Counted from the stretch's first letter, positions 16,426 through 25,905 are shown. The stretch: DNA of 64,000 nucleotides from Hirschia baltica ATCC 49814 (GCF_000023785.1 NC_012982.1:744001-808000); one strand, 5' to 3'. The notes: generated by a model from the letters alone, not told the origin. Program-made: numbers and translations.

Positions 16426-17729
16426 GACCCACACCTTATATTCTAACAGCTGTTTTGGCTACCTTCATGCTGAGCGCGTGCGGAAATGATGGCAGTTCAC
16501 AGTCCATAGAAAATCTTAAACAGACGTCGAACGCGGGCTCCCATGAGCATGGTGATCATGGAGAAAGTGCGGATGAAGAACATGCCTCTCACGGAGAAAA
16601 TGATCATTCTGGTCATGGTGACAATGATCATGACGATCACGGAGAAGAAGAGGGAGCAGATCACGTTGAGTTATCAATAACTCAAGCCACAGAAGCCGGT
16701 ATCGTTGTATCTCGTGCCGCACTTGCACCGATGCGGCATACGACTTCGCTTCCAGCTGAACTCCGCTTTGATGCTGATCGGATTGCAGCTGTAGCTCCCA
16801 AAATAAATGGCCGTATTATAAAGCTAACTGCAACGGAAGGTGATGTAGTGAAACGAGGTGCTACTCTCGCGGTACTTTCTAGTCGAGAGCTGGCTGATTT
16901 AAAAGCACAATATTTGTCGTCCGAAACTGCGGTCGAACTTGCTAGCACAGCACTTGTTCGAGAAGAATCTCTGTTTGCTGATCGTATCACATCAGAAGCC
17001 GATTTACAGGCAGCACGAGCCAATCTCACAGCTGCGATCGCCAATCTCAAAGGTATTGAAAATACACTACACGCTGTAGGTGTATCTCATGATGAATTAG
17101 GTGCTTTGTCTAATGCTGTAGATGGAGCTCTTGCAAATATCAGAGTTAGCGCTCCGATTAGCGGTGTCATAGCGAAACGACAAGCGACCTTAGGAGCGTC
17201 AGTATCTGCGGATGACCCAAGCGCGCCAGCATTGTTCACAATTGTTGATGATAGCGTTTTATGGGCTGATATTGCCGTATATAAACAAAACACGGCGTCA
17301 GTGAAGTCCGGCTCTAAGGTTATCCTGAAATCAGAGGCTGGAACCACTTTAGTGGAAGGTGAAATAGCGACGGTACTTCCTTCTATAGATGAAACCTCTC
17401 GGACAGCAACAGCAAGGATGATAGTAGAAAACTCAGATAATCGCATGCGTCCTGGTCAATTTGTTACGGCAGAAATAATTACAGGCAAGGGTGATTTGCG
17501 TTTGCTGGTTCCATCGAGTGCGGTTGTTACAGTCGAAGAACGCGCGAGTGTATTTGTACCGACAAATGATGGTTTTGAGCCACGAGCGGTGTCTATTGAA
17601 ACTGAAACTTCAGGGCAAGTCGTTGTCCTGTCCGGTCTCAATGAAGGCGAACAATACGTATCTGAAGGTGCATTCACTCTAAAAGCACAGCTTGAAAAAG
17701 ATGCTTTTGGTGACGGCCACGCGCACTAA
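16422..17729 (+). CDS. czcB: CzcB-like membrane fusion lipoprotein
   Basis: A 435-residue periplasmic adaptor. An N-terminal lipobox (FMLSAC, Cys at about 20) suggests lipid anchoring. Residues about 40-80 are a His/Asp/Glu-rich stretch (HEHGDHGESADEEH, HSGHGDNDHDDHGEEE) that can bind divalent metal. The body has the barrel-lipoyl-hairpin order: PKINGRIIKLTATEGDVVKR, a coiled-coil hairpin at about 155-215, and a second lipoyl half APISGVIAKRQATLG. It bridges the RND pump and CzcC and may deliver metal. It overlaps czcC by four bases and precedes czcA by 12. Confidence 0.92.
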   Translation: MRPTPYILTAVLATFMLSACGNDGSSQSIENLKQTSNAGSHEHGDHGESADEEHASHGENDHSGHGDNDHDDHGEEEGADHVELSITQATEAGIVVSRAALAPMRHTTSLPAELRFDADRIAAVAPKINGRIIKLTATEGDVVKRGATLAVLSSRELADLKAQYLSSETAVELASTALVREESLFADRITSEADLQAARANLTAAIANLKGIENTLHAVGVSHDELGALSNAVDGALANIRVSAPISGVIAKRQATLGASVSADDPSAPALFTIVDDSVLWADIAVYKQNTASVKSGSKVILKSEAGTTLVEGEIATVLPSIDETSRTATARMIVENSDNRMRPGQFVTAEIITGKGDLRLLVPSSAVVTVEERASVFVPTNDGFEPRAVSIETETSGQVVVLSGLNEGEQYVSEGAFTLKAQLEKDAFGDGHAH

Positions 17730-17741
17730 GAGGACAGACAC

Positions 17742-20700
17742 ATGCTAAACCTTATGCACCGCCTTGCTGGCGGAAGACTATTGGCTGCAATTGCAGCACT
17801 CACTTTAACCCTTGGCGGCCTGTTCGCCTTTCGTGCGCTACCTGTAGATGCGTTTCCCGACCCGTCACCTTCGTTAGTACAAGTCTTTACAGAAACAGAG
17901 GGGCTATCGCCTGAAGAAGTAGAGCGATATGTGACATTCCCTGTCGAGACCGCTATGTCCGGCCTGCCGAATGTCGAAGAAATCCGTTCAGTTTCCAATT
18001 TCGGTCTATCGATTGTAAACATTTATTTTAAAGATGGTACAGATGTTTACTTTGCTCGGCAGGTCGTAGGGGAGCGCTTGTCTGAAGCCAGTGATGGCAT
18101 ACCTGAAGGTTTCGGCACTCCTAAGATGGGGCCTATTTCAAGTGGTCTCGGAATTATCATGTATTTTCGCTTGGTTGATCAAACTGGTGAATATAATTTG
18201 ACAGAATTGCGCGAAATCGCTGATTGGATGATCAAATATCCACTTCAATCGGTTGAAGGAGTCACAGAAGTTCTTGCACTAGGAGGGTTTGAAAAACAAT
18301 ATCAAGTAAGTCTAAACCCTGATTCCTTGATTGCATATAATCTTCAAGTTTCTGATGTAATTAACGCTCTTGAAAGTGCAAACCGTACGACAGGTGCGCA
18401 ATTTATCGAAGTTGGTGCTGAGCAATACACAGTGCGCGGTGTTGGTCTGGCACGCACTATATCTGACCTTGCAGAGGCACCTGTAAATACTATTGATGGT
18501 CGAACAGTTCGCGTTAGCGATTTAGGAACTGTCCAAATCGGTGGTGGTGTGCGTCAAGGTATGGCGACCGCAAATGGTGAAGGAGAGGCTGTTGCTGGGC
18601 TAGTTCTGAAACTTTACGGAACCAACACTTCTGATGTTATTGAACGAACAAAGGCTCGTTTCGATCAAATCAACGCAACTCTTCCAGAAGGTGTCCAAGC
18701 TGTACCGTACTATGATCAGGGTACATTGGTAAAACGCGCTGCCGCAACAGTGACAACAGCACTTTGGCAAGGTGCGCTACTCGTAGCAATAGTTGTTTTT
18801 GTCTTTTTAGGTGGATGGCGACCTAGCCTTGTCGTCGTAATGTCGATCCCATTTTCTGTAGGTTTCGCGTTTATAGCAATGAAAGTTCTAGGTATCAGTG
18901 CGAACCTTATGTCTTTGGGAGGTGTCGCAATTGCTATCGGCATGATGGTTGATGGTGCCATTGTGATCGCTGAGAACGTTGATCGAGGATTTCGTGAAAG
19001 GCAAAATGCTGAAACAGACCGCGATGTTGTCGCCCGTTCTTCAGCAGAAGTTATTGCCCCTTTAATCGCAGCAGTTACAGTCGTTATTATCGTCTTCTTA
19101 CCTCTATTTTCATTACAGGGAGTTGAAGGTAAAACTTTCCGTCCACTCGCCGCATCTGCAGCATTAGCAATGTTAGGTTCTTTGTTTTATGCAGCACTTG
19201 TAGTACCGGCAATGGCCTATGGACTAATAAAACCGCCCAAACGACAAACTGTCGGAGACGGCCGTATTGCAAATTTTGTAAGGCCCATAGCAGGAATATT
19301 CGTTAAAGTGCGAATTGCTGCAGTTGGATTAGCATTGGGACTTTTGCTAATCGGAGGTTTTGCAGGTTCTCAACTTGGATCGGAGTTTACTCCGGCACTT
19401 GAAGAAGGCGACATTCTGCTTCGTGTTGCAATGGCACCTTCAATTTCACTTTCTGAGGGACGAGAAACATCTACAAGGGTTGAAAAACGCTTACTTGAGA
19501 CCTTCCCTGAGATTGAATCAGTTGTAAGTAGGATTGGTAGAGGAGAAGTTGGAGCTCATGCCGACCCAGTCAATAGTATAGAAGCTTTTGTCGCTTTGAA
19601 ACCTCGCTCGGAATGGAGGACTGGTCTTTCGCCAGACGATTTAAGAGCTGAAATTTCCGAAAACCTTGAGTCATTCCCAGGAATCCGTGTGAACATCGGA
19701 CAACCAATTGCTATGTCCGTTGATGAGCTGCTTACTGGAACAAAGGCACAATTGGCTGTTAAAATATTTGGCCCCAATTCTGAAGTCTTATTGGGCGCAT
19801 CACAGGATTTACAGTCCATCCTTCAAGAAATTTCTGGAGCGAGTGATGTTCAGGCTGACCAAATTACAGGTGCGCCTCAACTCGTTGTCTCGGTAGATAG
19901 GACAGCATTAGGACGTTATGGCCTGACAGTTGAAGATGCGCTTGATACTTTAAGTGCTGCAGTTGGCGGAGCAGAAGCTGGAGTACTGTTTGAAGGAGTA
20001 CGTCAGTTTCCAGTTGTCGTTAGACTAGAAGAGGATCGGCGTAATAGTGCGGAGGCCATTGGTAATTTGATTTTGGAAAGTGAAAGTGGAGCGCAAATTC
20101 CACTTTCAAATGTTGCTACCATCAAAGACGTCATCGGGCCTCGTCAAATTACGCGTGAAAATGGGGAACGGTTTATCGCGGTGCAGCTTAACGTAAGAGG
20201 TCGCGATATCGGTTCATTTGTGAGTGATGCACAAGCTGTTACCGATTCAAAACTACAGTTACCCCCAGGATATCGTGTTGAATGGGGCGGTCAGTTTGAG
20301 CTTCAACAACAAGCAAATGCTCGGTTTGCTGTCGTTATACCAATAACATTAGGTATTGTTTTGTTGATCTTGCTTCTAGCATTCGGACGTCTCAAATCTG
20401 CGATCCTGATCCTGCTGAACATTCCGCTTGCCTTGACTGGGGGAGCCTTAGCGCTGTGGTTATCTGGCCTACCTGTATCAGTTCCTGCCACAGTTGGTTT
20501 CATTGCATTGTTTGGGATTGCTCTTGGAAATGGTATGGTGCTTGTCAGCTTCATGGATGATTTTGCAAGAAAAGGGCGAGAACTAGACGCTCTTGCTATT
20601 GAAGCAGCAGGCCTTCGCGCTCGTCCAGTTCTTATGACTGCGCTTACAACAGCTCTTGGCCTAGCTCCACTATTGTTTGCTACTGGTGTGGGGGCGGAAG

Positions 20701-20864
20701 TTCAACGTCCACTTGCTACGGTTGTGATGGGAGGATTGGTTTCTTCAACAGTGTTGACGCTACTTGTTATGCCAGCATTGCATAAGTGGTTCGCACCTAA
20801 GCAGGGTACCCATCACTCACTCGTGGAAACGCCGCATCAGGCGGGAACGTCTCCGGCAGAGTGA
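17742..20864 (+). CDS. czcA: CzcA-like heavy-metal RND efflux pump
   Basis: A 1040-residue HME-type RND proton/metal antiporter with the usual 12 transmembrane helices and two large periplasmic loops. Marks are VDAFPDPSPSLVQVFTETEG near the N-terminus and SVGFAFIAMKVLG. The TM4 segment AIGMMVDGAIVIAEN (about 397-411) carries Asp, Gly and Glu of the proton relay but lacks the first Asp of the classic Zn/Co/Cd pattern DFG-x3-DGA. Substrate is therefore uncertain; a divalent-cation HME pump of another subgroup is likely. The C-terminal half has GFIALFGIALGNGMVLVSF. A strong terminator follows at 20871. Confidence 0.93.
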   Translation: MLNLMHRLAGGRLLAAIAALTLTLGGLFAFRALPVDAFPDPSPSLVQVFTETEGLSPEEVERYVTFPVETAMSGLPNVEEIRSVSNFGLSIVNIYFKDGTDVYFARQVVGERLSEASDGIPEGFGTPKMGPISSGLGIIMYFRLVDQTGEYNLTELREIADWMIKYPLQSVEGVTEVLALGGFEKQYQVSLNPDSLIAYNLQVSDVINALESANRTTGAQFIEVGAEQYTVRGVGLARTISDLAEAPVNTIDGRTVRVSDLGTVQIGGGVRQGMATANGEGEAVAGLVLKLYGTNTSDVIERTKARFDQINATLPEGVQAVPYYDQGTLVKRAAATVTTALWQGALLVAIVVFVFLGGWRPSLVVVMSIPFSVGFAFIAMKVLGISANLMSLGGVAIAIGMMVDGAIVIAENVDRGFRERQNAETDRDVVARSSAEVIAPLIAAVTVVIIVFLPLFSLQGVEGKTFRPLAASAALAMLGSLFYAALVVPAMAYGLIKPPKRQTVGDGRIANFVRPIAGIFVKVRIAAVGLALGLLLIGGFAGSQLGSEFTPALEEGDILLRVAMAPSISLSEGRETSTRVEKRLLETFPEIESVVSRIGRGEVGAHADPVNSIEAFVALKPRSEWRTGLSPDDLRAEISENLESFPGIRVNIGQPIAMSVDELLTGTKAQLAVKIFGPNSEVLLGASQDLQSILQEISGASDVQADQITGAPQLVVSVDRTALGRYGLTVEDALDTLSAAVGGAEAGVLFEGVRQFPVVVRLEEDRRNSAEAIGNLILESESGAQIPLSNVATIKDVIGPRQITRENGERFIAVQLNVRGRDIGSFVSDAQAVTDSKLQLPPGYRVEWGGQFELQQQANARFAVVIPITLGIVLLILLLAFGRLKSAILILLNIPLALTGGALALWLSGLPVSVPATVGFIALFGIALGNGMVLVSFMDDFARKGRELDALAIEAAGLRARPVLMTALTTALGLAPLLFATGVGAEVQRPLATVVMGGLVSSTVLTLLVMPALHKWFAPKQGTHHSLVETPHQAGTSPAE

Positions 20865-20870
20865 ACCATT

Positions 20871-20905
20871 AGCACCTCAGCGAGTTTTTTTGCTGAGGTG
20901 CTTTT
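20871..20905 (+). terminator. Rho-independent terminator after czcA
   Basis: Eleven-base arms AGCACCTCAGC and GCTGAGGTGCT enclose a ten-base T-rich loop, followed by TTTT. It lies seven bases after the czcA stop and separates the efflux operon from the P1B-4 ATPase gene. Confidence 0.85.
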
Positions 20906-20922
20906 AATTTCAGGGGCTTAGT

Positions 20923-22965
20923 ATGAATACATCTGAACATAAAAATCACGATAACCATGAAGGCCAGTCCGGTCACGATCATGATGACATCATAAGCAGC
21001 TTTCTCGGCTCACGTGCAGAAATGATATTTGCTGGATTGGCGGGTATTTTCCTTCTTACAGGATGGCTGGGTCCGAAAATGAGCATCCTGCCTAATTCTA
21101 TAGGATTCATTCTAATAATCGGGGCTTACTTCTTTGGCGGGTACTTCGCGCTGCGTGAAGCGCTCGAAAAAATTCTTAAAGGTCAATTTCAAATAGACTT
21201 TCTGATGCTGATTGCTGCAACTGGCGCAGCCTTCCTTGACGAATGGGCGGAAGGGGCCTTCCTCTTATTCCTGTTTGCGATTGGTCACGCTCTTGAAAAT
21301 TACGCGATGACACTGGCACGCAATGCCATTTCGTCACTGGCCGAATTGGCACCTGACGAGGCAATTGTTCGGCGGGGAAACCAAACGGAAACCATGGCGG
21401 TTGAAGCGCTTGTATTGGGCGATATTGTGATAGTTCGCTCCAATGAGCGCTTACCGGCTGATGGCTTTGTCATCAAAGGAGAAAGCGCCGTCGATCAGGC
21501 ACCGATAACTGGTGAGAGTTTGCCAGTCGACAAGCGTCCAGTTGAAAACCCTGATCTGGCAGCTAATAATCTTGAAAGTTTAGCCTCGGAAACCCGCGTT
21601 TTTGCAGGATCTATCAACGGGTCAGGTAGTTTAGAAATCCAGGTCACCAAGCTCTCTGGAGACACAACGCTGGCACGTGTTGTCAAGATGGTCAGTGAAG
21701 CGGAAACCCGTCAGTCGCCAACCCAAAATTTTACTAAGAAGTTCGAACGCATCTTCGTACCCTTTGTCATTGTTCTGGCTATTGTGACTTCACTCTCCTT
21801 TTTATTTCTGAATGAAAGCCCAGCCGATAGTTTTTACCGAGCGATGGCAGTTATTGTCGCAGCCAGTCCCTGCGCTCTGGCGATTGCGACCCCAAGTGCC
21901 ATCCTGTCAGGAGTTGCGCGGGCCGCACGTGACGGCGTCCTCATCAAGGGCGGTGCACCGCTCGAAGCCCTCGGTCATCTCAATGCCATTGCGTTCGATA
22001 AGACCGGAACGTTGACCTTAGGGAAGCCGCGATTAGTTGAGATCGCACCTTACAGTGAAATCAGCGAAGAAACCTTGCTTGAAGTATGTGCCGCAGTTGA
22101 AACACTTAGTGACCATCCGCTGGCGTTAGCTGTTGTTCGCGATGCCAAGGCGCGTTTGGGTCGTGTTCCTGAGGGCGCATCAGAATTTACCAGTATTACC
22201 GGTCGCGGTGTGGCGGCCTCCTATCAAGGGCAAATCGTCCACATTGGAAAGCTCGCACTCTTTGGGGAAGTGCCAGGCCTTCCTCCGCCAATTGATCTGG
22301 TCGCCAAGGTTGATGCGATGTCTGCGAACGGACGCACCACTATGATCGTGCGGCAGGGAGATCGCTATTTAGGTGCCATTGGTCTGATGGATACGCCCCG
22401 ACCGGCAGCCCAAGCTGTGATTGCTCGCCTGCGCGACATCGGCGTGACCCGCATGCTGATGATCTCAGGAGATAATCAAAACGTCGCCAACGCTGTTGCC
22501 AAAGAGGTTGGACTCGATGAAGCGTTTGGAAATTTAATGCCAGACGACAAAGTTTCGAAAATCAAAGCCTTTAAGGCTGAAGGCGGTGTCGTGATGGTTG
22601 GTGACGGGGTAAACGACGCCCCAGCCATGGCCAACGCCACTGTTGGAATCGCGATGGGGGCAGCCGGGTCGGATGTAGCCTTAGAGACAGCTGACATCGC
22701 TCTGATGGCGGATGATCTTGAAACGCTGCCATTTGCCGTTGGCCTCAGCCGAGCAACAACCCTTATTATTCGTCAAAATCTCTGGGCTAGCTTAGGTGTC
22801 GTTGCATTCCTGATCCCGGCGACGCTGTTTGGTCTTGGCATAGGTCCAACAGTTCTTGTCCATGAGGGTTCAACACTCATAGTAGTGTTCAACGCCTTAA
22901 GACTACTGGCTTTCAAAAATGACCGATCAGTAATGAAGACACTAAGGAAAAATTTGCCAAAATAA
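20923..22965 (+). CDS. P1B-4-type metal-exporting ATPase (SPC motif)
   Basis: A 680-residue heavy-metal P-type ATPase. It has a His-rich N-terminus (HKNHDNHEGQSGHDHDD) but no CxxC metal-binding domain. Marks are TGES (196-199), the TM6 metal site SPC (315-317, ASPCALAIATP), DKTGTLTLG with D359, SDHPLA and GDGVNDAPAM. The last helix holds HEGSTLIVVFNALRLL. SPC plus HEG-x-T defines subgroup P1B-4 (CoaT/CtpD/CzcP type), which exports Co, Zn, Cd or Fe rather than Cu. It follows czcA after a terminator, so it has its own promoter. It may relieve cytoplasmic metal while the RND pump clears the periplasm. Confidence 0.93.
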   Translation: MNTSEHKNHDNHEGQSGHDHDDIISSFLGSRAEMIFAGLAGIFLLTGWLGPKMSILPNSIGFILIIGAYFFGGYFALREALEKILKGQFQIDFLMLIAATGAAFLDEWAEGAFLLFLFAIGHALENYAMTLARNAISSLAELAPDEAIVRRGNQTETMAVEALVLGDIVIVRSNERLPADGFVIKGESAVDQAPITGESLPVDKRPVENPDLAANNLESLASETRVFAGSINGSGSLEIQVTKLSGDTTLARVVKMVSEAETRQSPTQNFTKKFERIFVPFVIVLAIVTSLSFLFLNESPADSFYRAMAVIVAASPCALAIATPSAILSGVARAARDGVLIKGGAPLEALGHLNAIAFDKTGTLTLGKPRLVEIAPYSEISEETLLEVCAAVETLSDHPLALAVVRDAKARLGRVPEGASEFTSITGRGVAASYQGQIVHIGKLALFGEVPGLPPPIDLVAKVDAMSANGRTTMIVRQGDRYLGAIGLMDTPRPAAQAVIARLRDIGVTRMLMISGDNQNVANAVAKEVGLDEAFGNLMPDDKVSKIKAFKAEGGVVMVGDGVNDAPAMANATVGIAMGAAGSDVALETADIALMADDLETLPFAVGLSRATTLIIRQNLWASLGVVAFLIPATLFGLGIGPTVLVHEGSTLIVVFNALRLLAFKNDRSVMKTLRKNLPK

Positions 22966-23089
22966 AACCTATTGGAATTCTACGAGTAACCACTAAGTAC
23001 AATTAATGCAGAGCTATCTTCTTTTTCAAAAGTGCTTGCATCAAAAGTCACTGTAGATCTCGAACTATTTAGCTGTTTGGAAATAAAGA

Positions 23090-23734
23090 ATGTCTGATTG
23101 TTGTGATAACAAATGTTTTGATGGCGTCTCTGAAGGTTATAAGCGTGCCTTGATTGCGGTAATTTTCATCAATGCAATTATGTTTGTTGTAGAAATGTAT
23201 GCTGGTTTAGTATCTGGTTCACAGTCCTTGAAAGCTGATGCTTTGGATTTCGCTGGAGATACAGCCACCTATGCTCTAAGTTTGGCTGTTATCGGTGCCT
23301 CTGTCGTTACACGCGCTCGCGCATCTTTATTCAAAGGCGCGACCCTCGCGTTAATCGCTATCAGCGTTTTAATTATGACTGTATTCCGCGTTTTCAGTGG
23401 TGCGCCCCCACAAGCAGATACAATGGGGCTTATCGGTTTTGCAGCACTTTTGGCAAACCTAACCAGTGTCGCAATTTTGATTAAATGGCGAGATGGCGAT
23501 AGCAATGTTCGATCCGTTTGGCTGTGCTCTCGCAATGATGCAATTGGCAATGTAGCGGTGATACTTGCTGCCTTTGCTGTGGCTTATACTAATACAGCAT
23601 GGCCTGATCTAATAGTAGCCGTGATCTTGGCAAGCTTGTTTCTTAAATCGGCGACTTCGATTTCACTTCAAGCGCTCCAAGAACTCAATACTGATAGGCA
23701 GTCAAGAGACCTTTCTAAAAGGAAAGTTCAATGA
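23090..23734 (+). CDS. Short cation-efflux (CDF-like) transporter
   Basis: A 214-residue, six-helix membrane protein resembling the membrane half of cation diffusion facilitators. It lacks the usual C-terminal cytoplasmic metal-binding domain. The N-terminus MSDCCDNKCFDG offers cysteines. The TM2 metal-site region reads KADALDFAGDTATYALSL, with Asp where many CDF proteins have His. The TM5 equivalent is SRNDAIGNVAVILAAF. It overlaps the next gene by four bases. Family members of this length are annotated as cation transporters in Czc-type clusters; the substrate is likely Zn, Co or Cd. Confidence 0.8.
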   Translation: MSDCCDNKCFDGVSEGYKRALIAVIFINAIMFVVEMYAGLVSGSQSLKADALDFAGDTATYALSLAVIGASVVTRARASLFKGATLALIAISVLIMTVFRVFSGAPPQADTMGLIGFAALLANLTSVAILIKWRDGDSNVRSVWLCSRNDAIGNVAVILAAFAVAYTNTAWPDLIVAVILASLFLKSATSISLQALQELNTDRQSRDLSKRKVQ

Positions 23735-24192
23735 AATTGAAAATCCCTCCAATTATCCAATTCTTGTTCTTCAGTATTGCCGGGCTCGTGAGTTCGATAC
23801 TGCTTCCTACCAACCAAGTTTCCTGGCTTATTTTCAGTTATCTGGGGTGGGTACTGATTGGAATTGGTGCCTTAATCTTGGCTGGAGCTGTTCTTGCTTT
23901 TATTAACGCAAAAACGTCAGTAAATCCCGTAAAGCCAGATCAAGCCAAGGCGTTAGTCATGTCTGGGCTTTACAGATTTAGTAGGAACCCAATGTATTTA
24001 GGCATGGCCCTAATTCTATTTGGTGAAGCTTTAGTGCTAGGAAACTTTTTTGTTCTGCTGGCACCTATTCTGTTTGTAATCTGCATTACCTACATGCAAA
24101 TCATACCAGAAGAAAAAGTTCTGGAGATGAAATTCGGGCAAGAATATCTCCACTATAAAAAATCTATACCACGATTTATCTTGTTTGTTTAA
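23731..24192 (+). CDS. ICMT-like membrane methyltransferase of the efflux module
   Basis: A 153-residue membrane protein with four hydrophobic segments. Its C-terminal half carries the isoprenylcysteine carboxylmethyltransferase-type signature GLYRFSRNPMYLGM (79-92) and EEKVLEMKFGQEY (127-139). It is translationally coupled to the cation transporter upstream (ATGA overlap at 23731-23734). The substrate is unknown. A second, longer member sits in the copper module at 5872-6513, also coupled to a small metal-linked membrane protein. Confidence 0.82.
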   Translation: MKLKIPPIIQFLFFSIAGLVSSILLPTNQVSWLIFSYLGWVLIGIGALILAGAVLAFINAKTSVNPVKPDQAKALVMSGLYRFSRNPMYLGMALILFGEALVLGNFFVLLAPILFVICITYMQIIPEEKVLEMKFGQEYLHYKKSIPRFILFV

Positions 24193-24443
24193 TCAAATCC
24201 TAATGTCCGCTTTGAGTGCAAAATCGGACATGGTTTACTTCGTTTCATCAGGCAAGTTAGGGCCACAAATACTCTGATGAACAGGCGATCTTTCACCATT
24301 TCCCGTTAGACTAACGACGCGGGCAGGTGCCGTTTGCAGTTGACATCTGAGTCACGCCTAGCTGGAAAGCGTCGGCGTTTTGCTAGGAATCACAATATAA
24401 GACACGTATGGAGCATTGGGCGGGCTTAAATGTCAGCAAGGTT

Positions 24444-25604
24444 TTATTTTAACAGAGCTTCTGACAAATGAATTGAAATCTTATCTGCTACTTCAACTGC
24501 TTGAATATCCGCTAAATGTGCATAGCGGGCTGTTGTTTGTGGTTGAGAGTGTCCAAGTAGTTTTCCAATCATCGGTAAGCTCTCTCCATTGGCGACTGCA
24601 GTGGAAGCATAAGTGTGTCTTAAATCGTGGATCCGGACATCTTCCAAATTTGCTGCTTTTCGGATACGTCTCCATGGTTTTTGTAAATCTGTAAGATACT
24701 GACCCTGCTTGTAGCCTGCGATGACAAAAGGATTGTCTAATTGGCGTGGGGTTGATTTGAGTAAATCAACTGCAGAGGTGCCAAGATATATCGTTTTCTT
24801 ACCTGTTTTGGAATCTGGAAGTAAGAGTAATTGGCGGTCGAGATCAACGTGAACCCATTTGAGTTTTTGGATCTCTCCTAGTCGACATCCAGTGAGAATG
24901 AGCAATTTTATACACGCTACAGCAGAAGGAGCGAGCGCAGTTTCCTCATGCAATGCTCTGCCTAATCGTTGAAGCTCCTCAAGCGATAAAAAACGTTCGC
25001 GTTTCTCTTCCCTGAATTTTTTAATGCCGCGGCATGGATTGGTGAATTCATCTCTTAATCCCCAAACTTCAGCTTGAGAGAATAATATGGAGAGGACTCC
25101 AAGTGTGCGGTTTGCTTGGTATGGAGTTCCTCTCATATCGTGATGAAGAGCAATGATGTCTTGGCGGCTTACATCTTTGACAATTAATCTGCCAAGCTTG
25201 GGAAGAATGAATATTTCTATAGAACGTTTGTATTCGGACGCTGTGCTTGGCTTTAAATGTTGTGGGACATATTCAATCATAAAGCGTTCGCAGAGTTTTT
25301 TGACTGTCCCGCTTTGACGTATCTTGGTTTTGTCTTCCGTTGGATCAATTCCGGATGATAAATCATGTAAAATCGACTTGGCTTGTTTGCGGGCGTCCTC
25401 AGCGGTGAGGGGACCATGTTGGCCAATCGTTATGCGTCGCATACGTCCTTTATAGCGTGACATCACAAAATAAGATTTGCGACCTGATTTACGGATTCTT
25501 ACTCCAAAGCTTTTGAGTGCGTCATCATAATAGTCTTTATCTCTGTCTTCAGAGACAAGAAGATCAACAGACCGTTTAGTTAGCTTCATTCCAGCATCTT
25601 TCAA
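24444..25604 (-). CDS. Tyrosine recombinase / island integrase
   Basis: A 386-residue P4-like integrase. The N-terminal part (about 6-90) is the arm-binding DUF4102-like domain (MKLTKRSVDLLVSEDRDKDY, ITIGQHGPLTAEDARKQA). A SAM-like core-binding domain spans about 103-195 and the catalytic domain about 205-370. Catalytic residues: R241 (TGCRLGEI), H326 and R329 (HDLRHTYAS), H352 (LLGHS), Y361 (TARYAHL). All are intact, so it may be active. It reads away from the tRNA fragment at 25804-25848, about 200 bases from it, and is the likely agent that inserted the metal island. Confidence 0.93.
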   Translation of the reverse strand: MKDAGMKLTKRSVDLLVSEDRDKDYYDDALKSFGVRIRKSGRKSYFVMSRYKGRMRRITIGQHGPLTAEDARKQAKSILHDLSSGIDPTEDKTKIRQSGTVKKLCERFMIEYVPQHLKPSTASEYKRSIEIFILPKLGRLIVKDVSRQDIIALHHDMRGTPYQANRTLGVLSILFSQAEVWGLRDEFTNPCRGIKKFREEKRERFLSLEELQRLGRALHEETALAPSAVACIKLLILTGCRLGEIQKLKWVHVDLDRQLLLLPDSKTGKKTIYLGTSAVDLLKSTPRQLDNPFVIAGYKQGQYLTDLQKPWRRIRKAANLEDVRIHDLRHTYASTAVANGESLPMIGKLLGHSQPQTTARYAHLADIQAVEVADKISIHLSEALLK

Positions 25605-25803
25605 TTCATCAAGATTTTAGTTTGATCTTTTGGCCGACATTTACAAAAGTTCAAAACCAACCTGGGTTACATATGGGTTACAACACGACAAGAAATCGCG
25701 GGAACTCAATACGATCAATATTGATATAAAAGTCAACAATAACAATTGAATGCGGTATATTTAGGGAGATGGGCGGAGAAACTAAAAAAGGCCAATCATC
25801 AAA

Positions 25804-25848
25804 CTCATAACCTGAAGGTCGTTGGTTCAAATCCAACCCCCGCACCCA
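25804..25848 (+). repeat. attR: 3' fragment of a CAT-anticodon tRNA (initiator tRNA-Met-like)
   Basis: The stretch starts in the anticodon loop (CTCATAA), continues with the 3' anticodon strand CCTGAAGG and a perfect T-arm (GTTGG TTCAAAT CCAAC). It ends with the acceptor strand CCCCGCA, a C at the discriminator position, and CCA. No matching D-arm or 5' acceptor strand lies upstream, so it is not a complete tRNA. A 3' tRNA fragment next to an integrase is the expected right attachment site. The intact gene should lie at the other (left) end of the element, outside this window. The discriminator C is unusual, since initiator tRNAs normally carry A. Confidence 0.8.
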
Positions 25849-25879
25849 ATTTATACCCAAGAACAAATATATACACTCA

Positions 25880-25905
25880 ACCACCCTAACGGGTGGTGTT
25901 TGCGT
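25880..25905 (+). terminator. Probable terminator of the original tRNA gene
   Basis: Arms ACCACCC and GGGTGGT with a four-base TAAC loop, followed by a T-rich stretch (GTTTGCGTTTGTGG). It lies about 30 bases after the tRNA-derived CCA, where the terminator of an intact tRNA gene would sit. Confidence 0.55.

Noticed and set aside
25770-25848. Complete tRNA-Met gene
   Set aside because: Only the part from the anticodon loop to CCA matches. The preceding bases do not form a D-arm, 5' anticodon strand or 5' acceptor strand.
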